In this document: positions 1 to 6,560 of the stretch, one piece after another
How the letters are laid out: every line of letters begins with the position of its first letter
Numbering within the stretch: position 1 is the first letter of the stretch
Source: Saccharospirillum sp035704555
GTDB taxonomy: Bacteria; Pseudomonadota; Gammaproteobacteria; Pseudomonadales; Natronospirillaceae
NCBI GenBank assembly: GCA_035704555.1
Contig: DASSWT010000196.1
Coordinates: 1 to 18,586 of the forward strand
Length of the DNA stretch: 18,586 nt
Reading direction: 5' to 3'
The notes under the pieces: model-generated
What the model saw: the letters and a program-made list of their open reading frames with translations, nothing else
Database searches by the model: none
Told to the model about the DNA's origin: nothing
Translations under genes and position numbers: made by a program

Positions 1-861
1 GGGCGTGAAGCGGCGCAGCATACTGTCCCGGGCGCGCTCTGGCCAGTCATCGGGCACGATGAACCAGTGCCCGTCCTCCTCCTCGCCGGGGAGTCGGCCC
101 AGCCATTGTGCTGGTGTCGGGTGTTTGCGAGCCTCACTGGGCCCGGCGTGTTGCGACAACCACTGGCTCTTGTTGATCCAGCGCCCGTTAAGCCCCTGTT
201 TAAGAGCATCCGATTCGGTCAACCAGGGCCGTATCAGCGCGCCGGGCGCGATCAGCGGCCATGAAGGTTCCTTTGCAGAGGGTGAGCTGGGCGCGTAGGG
301 AACAAAGGCACGCCCGGTCACCCAACCCTGGGAGCGGTCGGGTCTCGGTAGCTTGGCCGGCCAAGCGTTTTCCCTGGCGGCACGCTCGGGCAGTCGCAAC
401 TGATGGGACAGCAAGCGCTGTGATTTCAGGGTCATAAAGTCTTTAAGCCCCGATCCGATCCAGCGGCACGCTTCGTCGATGCCGGCTACCGGGGGGATCA
501 GCAGGTAAAATTTGAGCGCCAGTTCGAGATGCACGATGCAGCCCTGACGATGGTCCTCCAGCAGCAAGTCGAGCTCGCCCAGAGTCCGGGAAGGGCTGCG
601 GATGATGCAGTTGCTGGCCAGAATCCGGTAGTCGGGCGAAGCGTTGAACAGTGCCTGAACCAGAGCCTCAAAATAATGCCCCAGCTTGCCATGCCGGGCC
701 TGTTCCAGTGCCTGCCACCGGGTGGTCAGCACCGGGTCAATCAGATCAGTGGTAAACGCCTTGCCCGGATCCCAGCTCAGATCAGCCGCGGGCAGCAGGG
801 CGGGTGCCTGAAGGATCCACAACAGATCCTGACGCAATTGAGCGCGGACTGCTTCGTCCAT
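1..861 (-). CDS. DUF1853 family protein, PD-(D/E)XK-like fold, C-terminus cut by window edge
   Basis: The minus-strand frame is open from an ATG at 861 to base 1 (287 codons, no stop), so the 3' end lies outside the window. Upstream of the ATG is AGAAGG at good spacing. Residues 61-72 (GHYFEALVQALF), 93-101 (TLGELDLLL) and 112-120 (LELALKFYL) are the signature blocks of DUF1853. The spaced E/D...E-x-x-x-K arrangement (GELD, then ELALK) resembles a PD-(D/E)XK nuclease core, and I recall the family being placed near that fold. Enzyme activity is not established. The C-terminal half is Trp-rich (W134, then several W-containing blocks up to the edge). It is divergent from nadK with only 54 bp between the starts. 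In related genomes this gene also sits beside nadK, from memory. The family assignment is firm; the function is unknown. Confidence 0.85.
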   Translation of the reverse strand, partial: MDEAVRAQLRQDLLWILQAPALLPAADLSWDPGKAFTTDLIDPVLTTRWQALEQARHGKLGHYFEALVQALFNASPDYRILASNCIIRSPSRTLGELDLLLEDHRQGCIVHLELALKFYLLIPPVAGIDEACRWIGSGLKDFMTLKSQRLLSHQLRLPERAARENAWPAKLPRPDRSQGWVTGRAFVPYAPSSPSAKEPSWPLIAPGALIRPWLTESDALKQGLNGRWINKSQWLSQHAGPSEARKHPTPAQWLGRLPGEEEDGHWFIVPDDWPERARDSMLRRFTP

Positions 862-915
862 GCGGGTGCCTTCTGGTATGCTTCGGAACCGTTGACGATA
901 ACTGAAGCGACCTTA

Positions 916-1815
916 ATGACCAAACCCGAACACACCCAATCTTTCGACCGGATTGGTATTGTTGGCCGACTGGACAGCGACAGCGTCGTACATTCGGTGC
1001 GCCGCCTAACGCAGCTATTAAGTGAGTTGAAACGGGCCTGCCGAATCGATTTACCGCTTGCCGAGGCCATTCCGGGCCTGGATTGTGACTCGCTTGACCG
1101 GGACGGTCTGGGCCTCTGGGCTGACCTCATTATTGTGGTCGGTGGTGACGGCACACTGCTGGGCGCCGCCCGGGATCTGGCAGAGTACAATGTTCCCTTG
1201 CTGGGTATTAACCGGGGGCGACTCGGCTTTCTGACCGACATCATGCCGTTTGAGATGGAGCAAAGGGTTCGTGATGTCTTTTCGGGCCGTTATGTCATCG
1301 AAAACCGGTTTTTGCTGCAGGCCAGCATCATTCGGGATGGTAAGGTGCTGGAAACCGGCAGGGCGCTGAACGACGTGGTGCTGCACTCTGGCCAGAGCAT
1401 TCGGATGATCGAATTCGAACTCTATATCAATGACCAGTTTGTCTACAGCCAGCGTTCTGACGGGCTGATTGTGTCAACGCCCACCGGCTCCACCGCCTAC
1501 GCGTTGTCTGCCGGCGGGCCGCTGGTGCACCCGAGCCTTGATACCATGATTCTGGTGCCCATGTTTCCGCACAGTCTGAACAACCGACCTCTGGTCGTGG
1601 GTGCTGATACTCTACTCAGCATCCAGCTGGGTGAGGATCATGGTTTCGAGCCGCAGATCAGTTTTGATGCCCAGCACCATATCGCTATCGCGCCGGGCGA
1701 TGAACTGAAGATCAGCCGGTTTCCACAGGCGCTGCGCCTGTTGCACCCGGAGGATCACAACTATTACGAAATTTGCCGCACCAAACTGGGGTGGGGCAAT
1801 CGTCTTGAAGATTAA
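916..1815 (+). CDS. nadK: NAD kinase
   Basis: NAD kinase phosphorylates NAD+ to NADP+ using ATP in the cytosol and is the only route to NADP in most bacteria. The 299-residue product has the diagnostic motifs: GGDGT at 76-80 (phosphate binding and the catalytic Asp), GINRGRLGFLTD at 98-109, LNDVVLHSG at 151-159, and the segment from SDG (181) through STPTGSTAYALSAGGP (187-202). The length fits the family (about 290 to 300). The frame is open upstream to 529, but that part overlaps the DUF1853 gene antisense and has no NadK similarity. The ATG at 916 puts the conserved IGIVGR strand at residues 13-18, where it belongs, and has a weak GAAG-type ribosome site. It is followed by DUF1315 after 63 bp, so it is probably the first gene of a nadK - DUF1315 - DUF2797 transcript. 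Confidence 0.97.
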   Translation: MTKPEHTQSFDRIGIVGRLDSDSVVHSVRRLTQLLSELKRACRIDLPLAEAIPGLDCDSLDRDGLGLWADLIIVVGGDGTLLGAARDLAEYNVPLLGINRGRLGFLTDIMPFEMEQRVRDVFSGRYVIENRFLLQASIIRDGKVLETGRALNDVVLHSGQSIRMIEFELYINDQFVYSQRSDGLIVSTPTGSTAYALSAGGPLVHPSLDTMILVPMFPHSLNNRPLVVGADTLLSIQLGEDHGFEPQISFDAQHHIAIAPGDELKISRFPQALRLLHPEDHNYYEICRTKLGWGNRLED

Positions 1816-1878
1816 TCCCTTGTCTCTGGTCAGATTGACCGCACATGGGATCAGAGCAGGTTGGAAGAGGGTGAATCC

Positions 1879-2157
1879 ATGAATTTTGACGCCGTAGCGG
1901 GGAGTCTGTCTCCCGAAGTCTACAGCCGGCTGAAAGAGGCCGTTGAACTGGGCAAGTGGCCAAACGGGGTGGCCCTGACCAAAGAGCAGAAAGCCCTTTG
2001 CCTGGAAGCCTGCCTTAAATACGAGATCAGCAATGGCGTGCCCGAACAGGCCCGTATTGGTTACATAGAACGGCCTGAATCCGTTAAGCGCAAGGCTGAG
2101 AAACTGAGTGACATCCAGGTGATTAATTTGCCTGGCGCCGGGGACACACTGCAATGA
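1879..2157 (+). CDS. DUF1315 (YeaC-like) small protein
   Basis: A 92-residue protein. The start is the ATG at 1879, preceded by a strong GGAAGAGG at 1863-1870; an in-frame TTG at 1861 lies within that ribosome site and is less likely. The sequence has the features of DUF1315/YeaC: an N-terminal SLSPEVYSRLKEAVELGKWPNG block (about residues 10-31) and LTKEQKALCLEACLKYE (about 34-50), then an IGYI patch. The family is short, soluble and of unknown function. Its stop codon overlaps the start of the next gene (ATGA), so the two are translationally coupled. The pairing with DUF2797 and nadK is familiar from other gammaproteobacteria, but no role has been assigned. Confidence 0.9.
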   Translation: MNFDAVAGSLSPEVYSRLKEAVELGKWPNGVALTKEQKALCLEACLKYEISNGVPEQARIGYIERPESVKRKAEKLSDIQVINLPGAGDTLQ

Positions 2158-3014
2158 ATCTTGATCTGTTCAGTGAAACGTCGGACGAAACCACCGAGCT
2201 CGGCCGGGGCGGCCTGGTGAAGATGCTCAGCGATGCGACCTCGCCGGTGCAGTATAAGCTGCGCCTGGGCGACCGCGACATTGATATGAATGCCCGTATC
2301 GGTACCCCTATCCGCCTTGAATATCTGGGTGAAATTCACTGCGTCTACTGCGACAAGGTCACCAACAAGAGTTTTGGACAAGGCTATTGCTACGAGCATT
2401 TCACCACCCTGGCTCAGTGCGACAGTTGCATGATGAGCCCGGAAAAGTGCCATTTTGACCAGGGCACCTGTCGTGAGCCGGAATGGGCTGAAGCGACCTG
2501 CATGCAATCGCATTATGTCTATCTGGCCAATGCCAGTGGCATCAAAGTGGGCATTACCCGCGGCGGCCAGGTACCGACTCGCTGGGTAGATCAGGGTGCC
2601 ACCCAGGCGATGATCATCGCCCGGGTGACATCACGTAAACTGGCCGGCTTGATGGAAGTGATTTTCAAGCAGCATGTCGCTGATAAGACCAACTGGCGTA
2701 CCATGCTCAAGGGCACATCTGAACCGCTGGACCTGCCAGCGATTCGTGACCAACTGGTGGCCGAATGCCGCCCCGAACTGGACGCGCTCATTGCCCAGTA
2801 CGGCCTGCAGGCAATACAACTGATTAATCATGCGGACGTACGGTCGCTCGACTACCCGGTAGAACGTTACCCGGAAAAAGTCAGTAGCCTGACGCTCGAT
2901 AAACAGCCCGTTGTCGAAGGGACCTTGCTGGGCATTAAAGGCCAGTACTGGATTCTCGATACCGGGGTCATCAACATTCGGCGCCACACCGGCTACCAGG
3001 TGGTGTTGCGCTAA
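2154..3014 (+). CDS. DUF2797 family Cys-rich protein
   Basis: A 286-residue protein whose ATG overlaps the preceding stop by 4 nt. Residues 63-116 form a cysteine cluster: C63-x2-C66, C79 with H82, C89-x2-C92, C99, C106 and C116. This is enough for two zinc sites and is typical of DUF2797. Directly after it, residues 120-148 (HYVYLAN, then KVGITR, then RWVDQGA) resemble the start of a GIY-YIG domain: a YVYL strand, a KVG strand and an Arg-containing helix. This resemblance is my inference from pattern, and no nuclease activity is claimed. The C-terminal third is ordinary alpha/beta sequence without recognised motifs. The stop is followed within 3 nt by the first structured repeat. Function is unknown. 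Confidence 0.88.
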   Translation: MNLDLFSETSDETTELGRGGLVKMLSDATSPVQYKLRLGDRDIDMNARIGTPIRLEYLGEIHCVYCDKVTNKSFGQGYCYEHFTTLAQCDSCMMSPEKCHFDQGTCREPEWAEATCMQSHYVYLANASGIKVGITRGGQVPTRWVDQGATQAMIIARVTSRKLAGLMEVIFKQHVADKTNWRTMLKGTSEPLDLPAIRDQLVAECRPELDALIAQYGLQAIQLINHADVRSLDYPVERYPEKVSSLTLDKQPVVEGTLLGIKGQYWILDTGVINIRRHTGYQVVLR

Positions 3015-3016
3015 CG

Positions 3017-3209
3017 TTAAAACTCAAGTTTCGGAGTTCGGGGGACCTTGGGTGCCAGTCGTCCACTTCGGCTACCAGTGGTGCCTCGGCGGGGTCGGCG
3101 TGAAGCCGTCCGTGGAGCCTAGACCGCAGCATCCATGCTGCGGACTACCCCGCAGAGGCACCACCGGCATCCGCCGTTCGTATTGTGCGAACTCCGAAAC
3201 TTGGGCTAA
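3017..3209 (+). repeat. Structured palindromic element, copy 1 (forward)
   Basis: Three nested layers. The outer arms CAAGTTTCGGAGTTCG (3025-3040) and its exact complement (3188-3203) give 16 perfect pairs. The middle arms 3078-3094 and 3148-3164 pair over 17 bp with one mismatch. The 53-nt core at 3095-3147 contains CCGCAGCA-TCCA-TGCTGCGG (3124-3143) and, before it, a weaker CCG-TCCG-TGG-type hairpin. A further short pairing (3050-3056 with 3166-3172, one G-T) sits between outer and middle stems. The element begins 2 nt after the DUF2797 stop and lies between two genes on the same strand. A small hairpin with a short T-run (CCGGG 3221-3225, CCCGG 3233-3237, TTTT) follows it. Confidence 0.93.
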
Positions 3210-3304
3210 TAGGCTCCTACCCGGGCCTGACACCCGGTTTTCGTACCGGCCTTCCCGACCCAGCCCCACAAGGGCTATTGTTCAAGGGCAAGAGTGAGAC
3301 ACTG

Positions 3305-5938
3305 ATGAGAACACAGGATCCGAAAACGATTTACCTCAAGGAATACCAGCAGCCTGCCTTCTGGGTAGAGCACATCAACCTGACCGTGCGGTTGTTTGAT
3401 GGTTACACTGAAGTGGCCTCAGAACTGAGCCTGAAGAAAAATCCGACGGTGAACAGCCGTGAGCTGGTGTTGAATGGGGTAGAGCAGTCCATTCAAACCC
3501 TGCATCTGGGTGACAAGGCATTGTCTGAAGGCGACTACGATTACAGCGATGGTGTGCTCAGGCTGCAGTGCGAAGCCGATGAGATCCGCTTTCGTGCCGT
3601 GACGCACATTGACCCGCAGAACAACACCTCACTGGAAGGCCTGTATCAGTCCGGCTCGATGTATTGCACCCAGTGTGAAGCCGAAGGGTTCCGCAAAATT
3701 ACCTTTTACCCGGACCGCCCCGACGTGATGGCAACCTTTACCACCCGCATCGAAGCAGATGCCAAAGCGTTTCCGGTGCTATTGTCGAACGGCAACCCGG
3801 TCGACAGCGGGTCTCTGGAAGGCGGGCGGCATTATGCGGTCTGGGAAGACCCGTTTCCCAAGCCGAGCTACCTCTTTGCTCTGGTCGCCGGTGATCTGGC
3901 GAGTAAGGATGACCGTTTTACTACGCGCAGTGGCCGCGATGTAACACTGCGCATTTTTGTCGAGCCGCAAAATGCTCACAAAGTCAATTTTGCGCTGGTA
4001 TCCCTGAAGAAGGCGATGCAATGGGACGAGGAAGTTTATGGCCGGGAGTACGATCTGGATCTGTTTATGATCGTCGCCTCAGACTTTTTCAACATGGGCG
4101 CTATGGAAAACAAAGGGCTGAATATTTTTAACAGTGCGGCGGTACTGGCGTCGCCCGATACCTCGAATGATCAGCGTTTTGAGCGTATCGAAGGCATTGT
4201 TGCCCACGAATATTTTCACAACTGGAGCGGTAATCGGGTAACCTGCAGGGACTGGTTTCAACTGTCGCTGAAAGAAGGCTTTACCGTTTTTCGCGATACC
4301 GAATTCAGCTCCGATATGCACGACCGGGCAGTCAAGCGAATTGAAACGGTGGCTGGCTTGCGTGCGGGTCAGTTCCCTGAAGACAACGGCCCCATGGCGC
4401 ACCCGGTACGGCCCGACTCCTACATTGAAATCAACAATTTCTACACCGCCACCGTGTATGAAAAGGGCGCTGAAGTCGTCCGGATGATTCACACCCTGAT
4501 TGGTCCGGAACATTTCCGGCGCGGGTCGGATTTATACTTCGACCGGTTTGACGGTCAGGCGGTGACCACCGACGATTTCGTTGCCTGTATGGAAGAGGTG
4601 TCGGGTCTTGATCTGACCCAGTTCAAGCGCTGGTACAGCCAGGCCGGAACCCCCCGGCTGGCGGTCACTGACCGGTTTGATAAAGACAAGGGCACCTACA
4701 CCCTGAGCTTCCACCAGTCCTGCCCGGCGACGCCTGGCCAGACTGACAAGTTCCCCTTTGTTATTCCGGTAAAACTGGGGCTGTTGGGCGCCGATGGCCA
4801 GGACCTGCCGATAGAAACCAAGGCCAATTACAACGCCGATACCGAAGTGCTGACGCTGACTGATGAGCTGACTGAAGTGGTCTTTACCGGTCTGAAAGAA
4901 CGGCCGGTGCCCAGTTTGCTGAGGGATTTTTCAGCGCCGGTAAAATTGTCGTTCGGCTACACCGACGAGCAACTGGCCTTCCTGGCGGCAAATGATGTCA
5001 ATGGCTTCAACCGCTGGGATGCACTGCAGCAACTGTACCTTAGGGCCATTCTGAGCATGGCAACCGATCACCGCGCCGGGCGCACGCTGTCGGCGCCGTC
5101 TGTTGTGGTTGAGGCGGTGGTCAATGTGGCCGGTGACGCGTCGCTGTCGCACGCCATTCGTGCCAGCATGCTGACATTGCCCGGCTACGCCATTCTCAAA
5201 GACGCCGTCGATGTCGTCTACATCGACGACCTGATCGCTGCGCGCCAACATCTGGTGAAAACACTGGCGACCCGCTACCGGGATATCTGGCGGTCACTGA
5301 CCGAAAAGCTCAGCAGCGATGCGCCGTACGAATTTAATGCTGAAGAATCCGGCCGCCGCCAGTTGCAGGGCCTGAGCCTCTGGTACTGGTTGAAGGCAGG
5401 GGATCAGGCCGCCTTTGATTTTGCCGCCGAGCTCTACGCCAACGCCACCAACCAGACTGATCGCAGCAACGCCTTGCGCGCTGTGCTGGCGGGTGATGCC
5501 GAAGCGCTGCAACAATCGCTGTTGAACGACTTTTATGAGCGCTGGCACTCGGATACCCAGATGGTCGAGCAGTGGCTGACCATGCAGGCAAGCACCCCGG
5601 GAATGACGGTTGCCGGCATAGAAACTCTGATGCAGCATCCGGCGTTCGACATTAAAAACCCGAACAAGGTGCGCAGTGTTATCGTGGGCTTTGCCATGAA
5701 TACCGAGTCGTTTCATGACGCCAACGGGGCAGGGTATGCCTTGCTCGCCAGCGTTATTCAAAAATTGAATGCCATGAACCCTCAGTTAGCCGCCAGGCTG
5801 GTAACGCTGCTATCAGACTGGAAACGCTACGATGCAACGCGGGGCAAAATGATGGCATCGGCTCTGGAGACTATTCTGGCCACGGAGTCACTGTCGGCCA
5901 ATGTGTTCGAGATGGCACAACGCGCTCTGAAAGACTGA
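3305..5938 (+). CDS. pepN: Aminopeptidase N (M1 zinc metallopeptidase)
   Basis: PepN removes N-terminal residues from peptides in the cytosol and does much of the late step of protein turnover. The product has 877 residues, against about 870 for E. coli PepN. The substrate-anchoring GAMEN is at 265-269. The zinc site is HEYFH at 301-305 with the third ligand E324 in SLKEG. The catalytic Tyr is Y385 (TVYEKG). All are shifted by +4 relative to E. coli numbering, so the N-terminus chosen here fits. The start is the ATG at 3305. The frame continues up to 3185, but that extension runs through the right arm of the structured repeat and has no PepN similarity. The promoter would have to lie between the repeat and 3305, or transcription comes through from nadK; I see no convincing -10/-35. 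Confidence 0.97.
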   Translation: MRTQDPKTIYLKEYQQPAFWVEHINLTVRLFDGYTEVASELSLKKNPTVNSRELVLNGVEQSIQTLHLGDKALSEGDYDYSDGVLRLQCEADEIRFRAVTHIDPQNNTSLEGLYQSGSMYCTQCEAEGFRKITFYPDRPDVMATFTTRIEADAKAFPVLLSNGNPVDSGSLEGGRHYAVWEDPFPKPSYLFALVAGDLASKDDRFTTRSGRDVTLRIFVEPQNAHKVNFALVSLKKAMQWDEEVYGREYDLDLFMIVASDFFNMGAMENKGLNIFNSAAVLASPDTSNDQRFERIEGIVAHEYFHNWSGNRVTCRDWFQLSLKEGFTVFRDTEFSSDMHDRAVKRIETVAGLRAGQFPEDNGPMAHPVRPDSYIEINNFYTATVYEKGAEVVRMIHTLIGPEHFRRGSDLYFDRFDGQAVTTDDFVACMEEVSGLDLTQFKRWYSQAGTPRLAVTDRFDKDKGTYTLSFHQSCPATPGQTDKFPFVIPVKLGLLGADGQDLPIETKANYNADTEVLTLTDELTEVVFTGLKERPVPSLLRDFSAPVKLSFGYTDEQLAFLAANDVNGFNRWDALQQLYLRAILSMATDHRAGRTLSAPSVVVEAVVNVAGDASLSHAIRASMLTLPGYAILKDAVDVVYIDDLIAARQHLVKTLATRYRDIWRSLTEKLSSDAPYEFNAEESGRRQLQGLSLWYWLKAGDQAAFDFAAELYANATNQTDRSNALRAVLAGDAEALQQSLLNDFYERWHSDTQMVEQWLTMQASTPGMTVAGIETLMQHPAFDIKNPNKVRSVIVGFAMNTESFHDANGAGYALLASVIQKLNAMNPQLAARLVTLLSDWKRYDATRGKMMASALETILATESLSANVFEMAQRALKD

Positions 5939-5985
5939 ATCGGTCTGCACAAGGTGCATAACTGATTGAAATACAACACAAAGTA

Positions 5986-6013
5986 TTGACAGTCGGTTCG
6001 GTGCCAGTAGAAT
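5986..6013 (+). promoter_or_regulatory. Sigma-70 promoter of tRNA-Ala
   Basis: TTGACA (5986-5991) and TAGAAT (6008-6013) are separated by 16 bp. The stretch just after the -10 (ACGCGTCG) is GC-rich, as in stringently controlled stable-RNA promoters. The tRNA begins about 30 nt further on, leaving room for a short 5' leader. Confidence 0.8.
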
Positions 6014-6049
6014 ACGCGTCGTTGTCAGGCGCGAGTCCGGCACACCTTT

Positions 6050-6125
6050 GGGGCTATAGCTCAGCTGGGAGAGCGCCTGCATGGCATGCAGGAGGTCTGC
6101 GGTTCGATCCCGCATAGCTCCACCA
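6050..6125 (+). tRNA. tRNA-Ala (anticodon GGC)
   Basis: A 76-nt cloverleaf. The acceptor GGGGCTA pairs with TAGCTCC and includes the G3-U70 wobble that identifies alanine tRNAs. The D arm is GCTCAGCTGGGAGAGC. The anticodon arm is CCTGC-ATGGCAT-GCAGG with anticodon GGC, reading GCC and GCT. The variable loop is AGGTC. The T arm is TGCGG-TTCGATC-CCGCA. The discriminator is A and the CCA end is encoded. It is a single tRNA transcription unit with its own promoter and terminator. Confidence 0.98.
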
Positions 6126-6132
6126 AACTCTT

Positions 6133-6162
6133 AAAAAACCGGTCCTTGTGACCGGTTTTTTT
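6133..6162 (+). terminator. Rho-independent terminator after tRNA-Ala
   Basis: AAAAAACCGGTC (6133-6144), loop CTTGT, then GACCGGTTTTTTT (6150-6162). This is a strong stem followed by a run of seven T, 7 nt after the tRNA CCA end. The A-run on the left arm means it could also act on the other strand. Confidence 0.93.
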
Positions 6163-6190
6163 ATGGGCGGTACACTTGGCGTCTAATGAG

Positions 6191-6390
6191 CTAAAACTCA
6201 AGTTTCGAAGTTCGCGGCTGGCTTACGTTGCCAGTCGCCCGCACCGGCCACCAGGTAGCGCTATCGAGGGTCGGCGTAAACCCGTCCATGGGGCCTGGAC
6301 CGCAGCATCCATGCTGCGGACCACCCTCGATAGCCCTACCTGGCATCCGGTGCTAATTATTTGCCAGCGAACTCCGAAACTTGAGTTTAA
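6191..6390 (+). repeat. Structured palindromic element, copy 2 (forward)
   Basis: This copy has the longest outer stem of the family: 6194-6214 pairs with 6368-6388 over 21 positions with one mismatch (AAACTCAAGTTTCGAAGTTCG on the left). An inner extension GCTGGC/GCCAGC and GCACCGG (6241-6247) with CCGGTGC continue the ladder. The middle arms 6251-6270 and 6324-6343 pair over 20 bp with one C-C mismatch. The 53-nt core is 6271-6323, with CCCG-TCCA-TGGG and CCGCAGCA-TCCA-TGCTGCGG (6300-6319) hairpins. TAA stands directly outside both ends, a possible 3-bp target duplication. It lies between the tRNA terminator and copy 3. Confidence 0.94.
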
Positions 6391-6410
6391 AGTGCAATTG
6401 GTTTGAGAGT

Positions 6411-6540
6411 AAGCGCCCTGTGCCAGGGTTGCCGCTGCCAGGGTGGTCTGAGGCATGGATGCCGAAGCCCAGGCCCCATGGATGGGTTTACGCCGACCCT
6501 GGCAGCGGCAAGCCTGGTTCAGGGCCGTTGCCACTGCCAC
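6411..6540 (-). repeat. Structured palindromic element, copy 3 (reverse, lacks outer arms)
   Basis: Read on the minus strand, it has the same 53-nt core (6443-6495), with a run of more than 25 nt identical to the core of copy 6. The middle arms 6423-6444 and 6496-6517 pair over 22 bp with one G-G mismatch and extend through GCCCTG (6415-6420) / CAGGGC (6520-6525). In the second core hairpin the stem reads GGCA-TCCA-TGCC instead of AGCA-TCCA-TGCT, a compensated pair. The CAAGTTTCGGAGTTCG outer arms are absent, either lost or never present in this variant. It lies tail to tail with copy 2 and ends about 20 nt before the stop of the OmpA-domain gene. Confidence 0.88.
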
Positions 6541-6560
6541 CGTAGAATCTGGTGTGGTTT

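Noticed and set aside
529..915. N-terminal extension of NadK
   Set aside because: It is antisense to the DUF1853 coding region and has no NadK similarity; ATG 916 fits the family length.
3221..3242. Terminator between repeat copy 1 and pepN
   Set aside because: Stem of only five pairs with a 7-nt loop and four T; too weak to annotate as a terminator.
3185..3304. N-terminal extension of PepN starting inside repeat copy 1
   Set aside because: The 40 extra residues are encoded by the repeat arm and spacer, and PepN similarity starts at ATG 3305 with catalytic residues at the expected offset.
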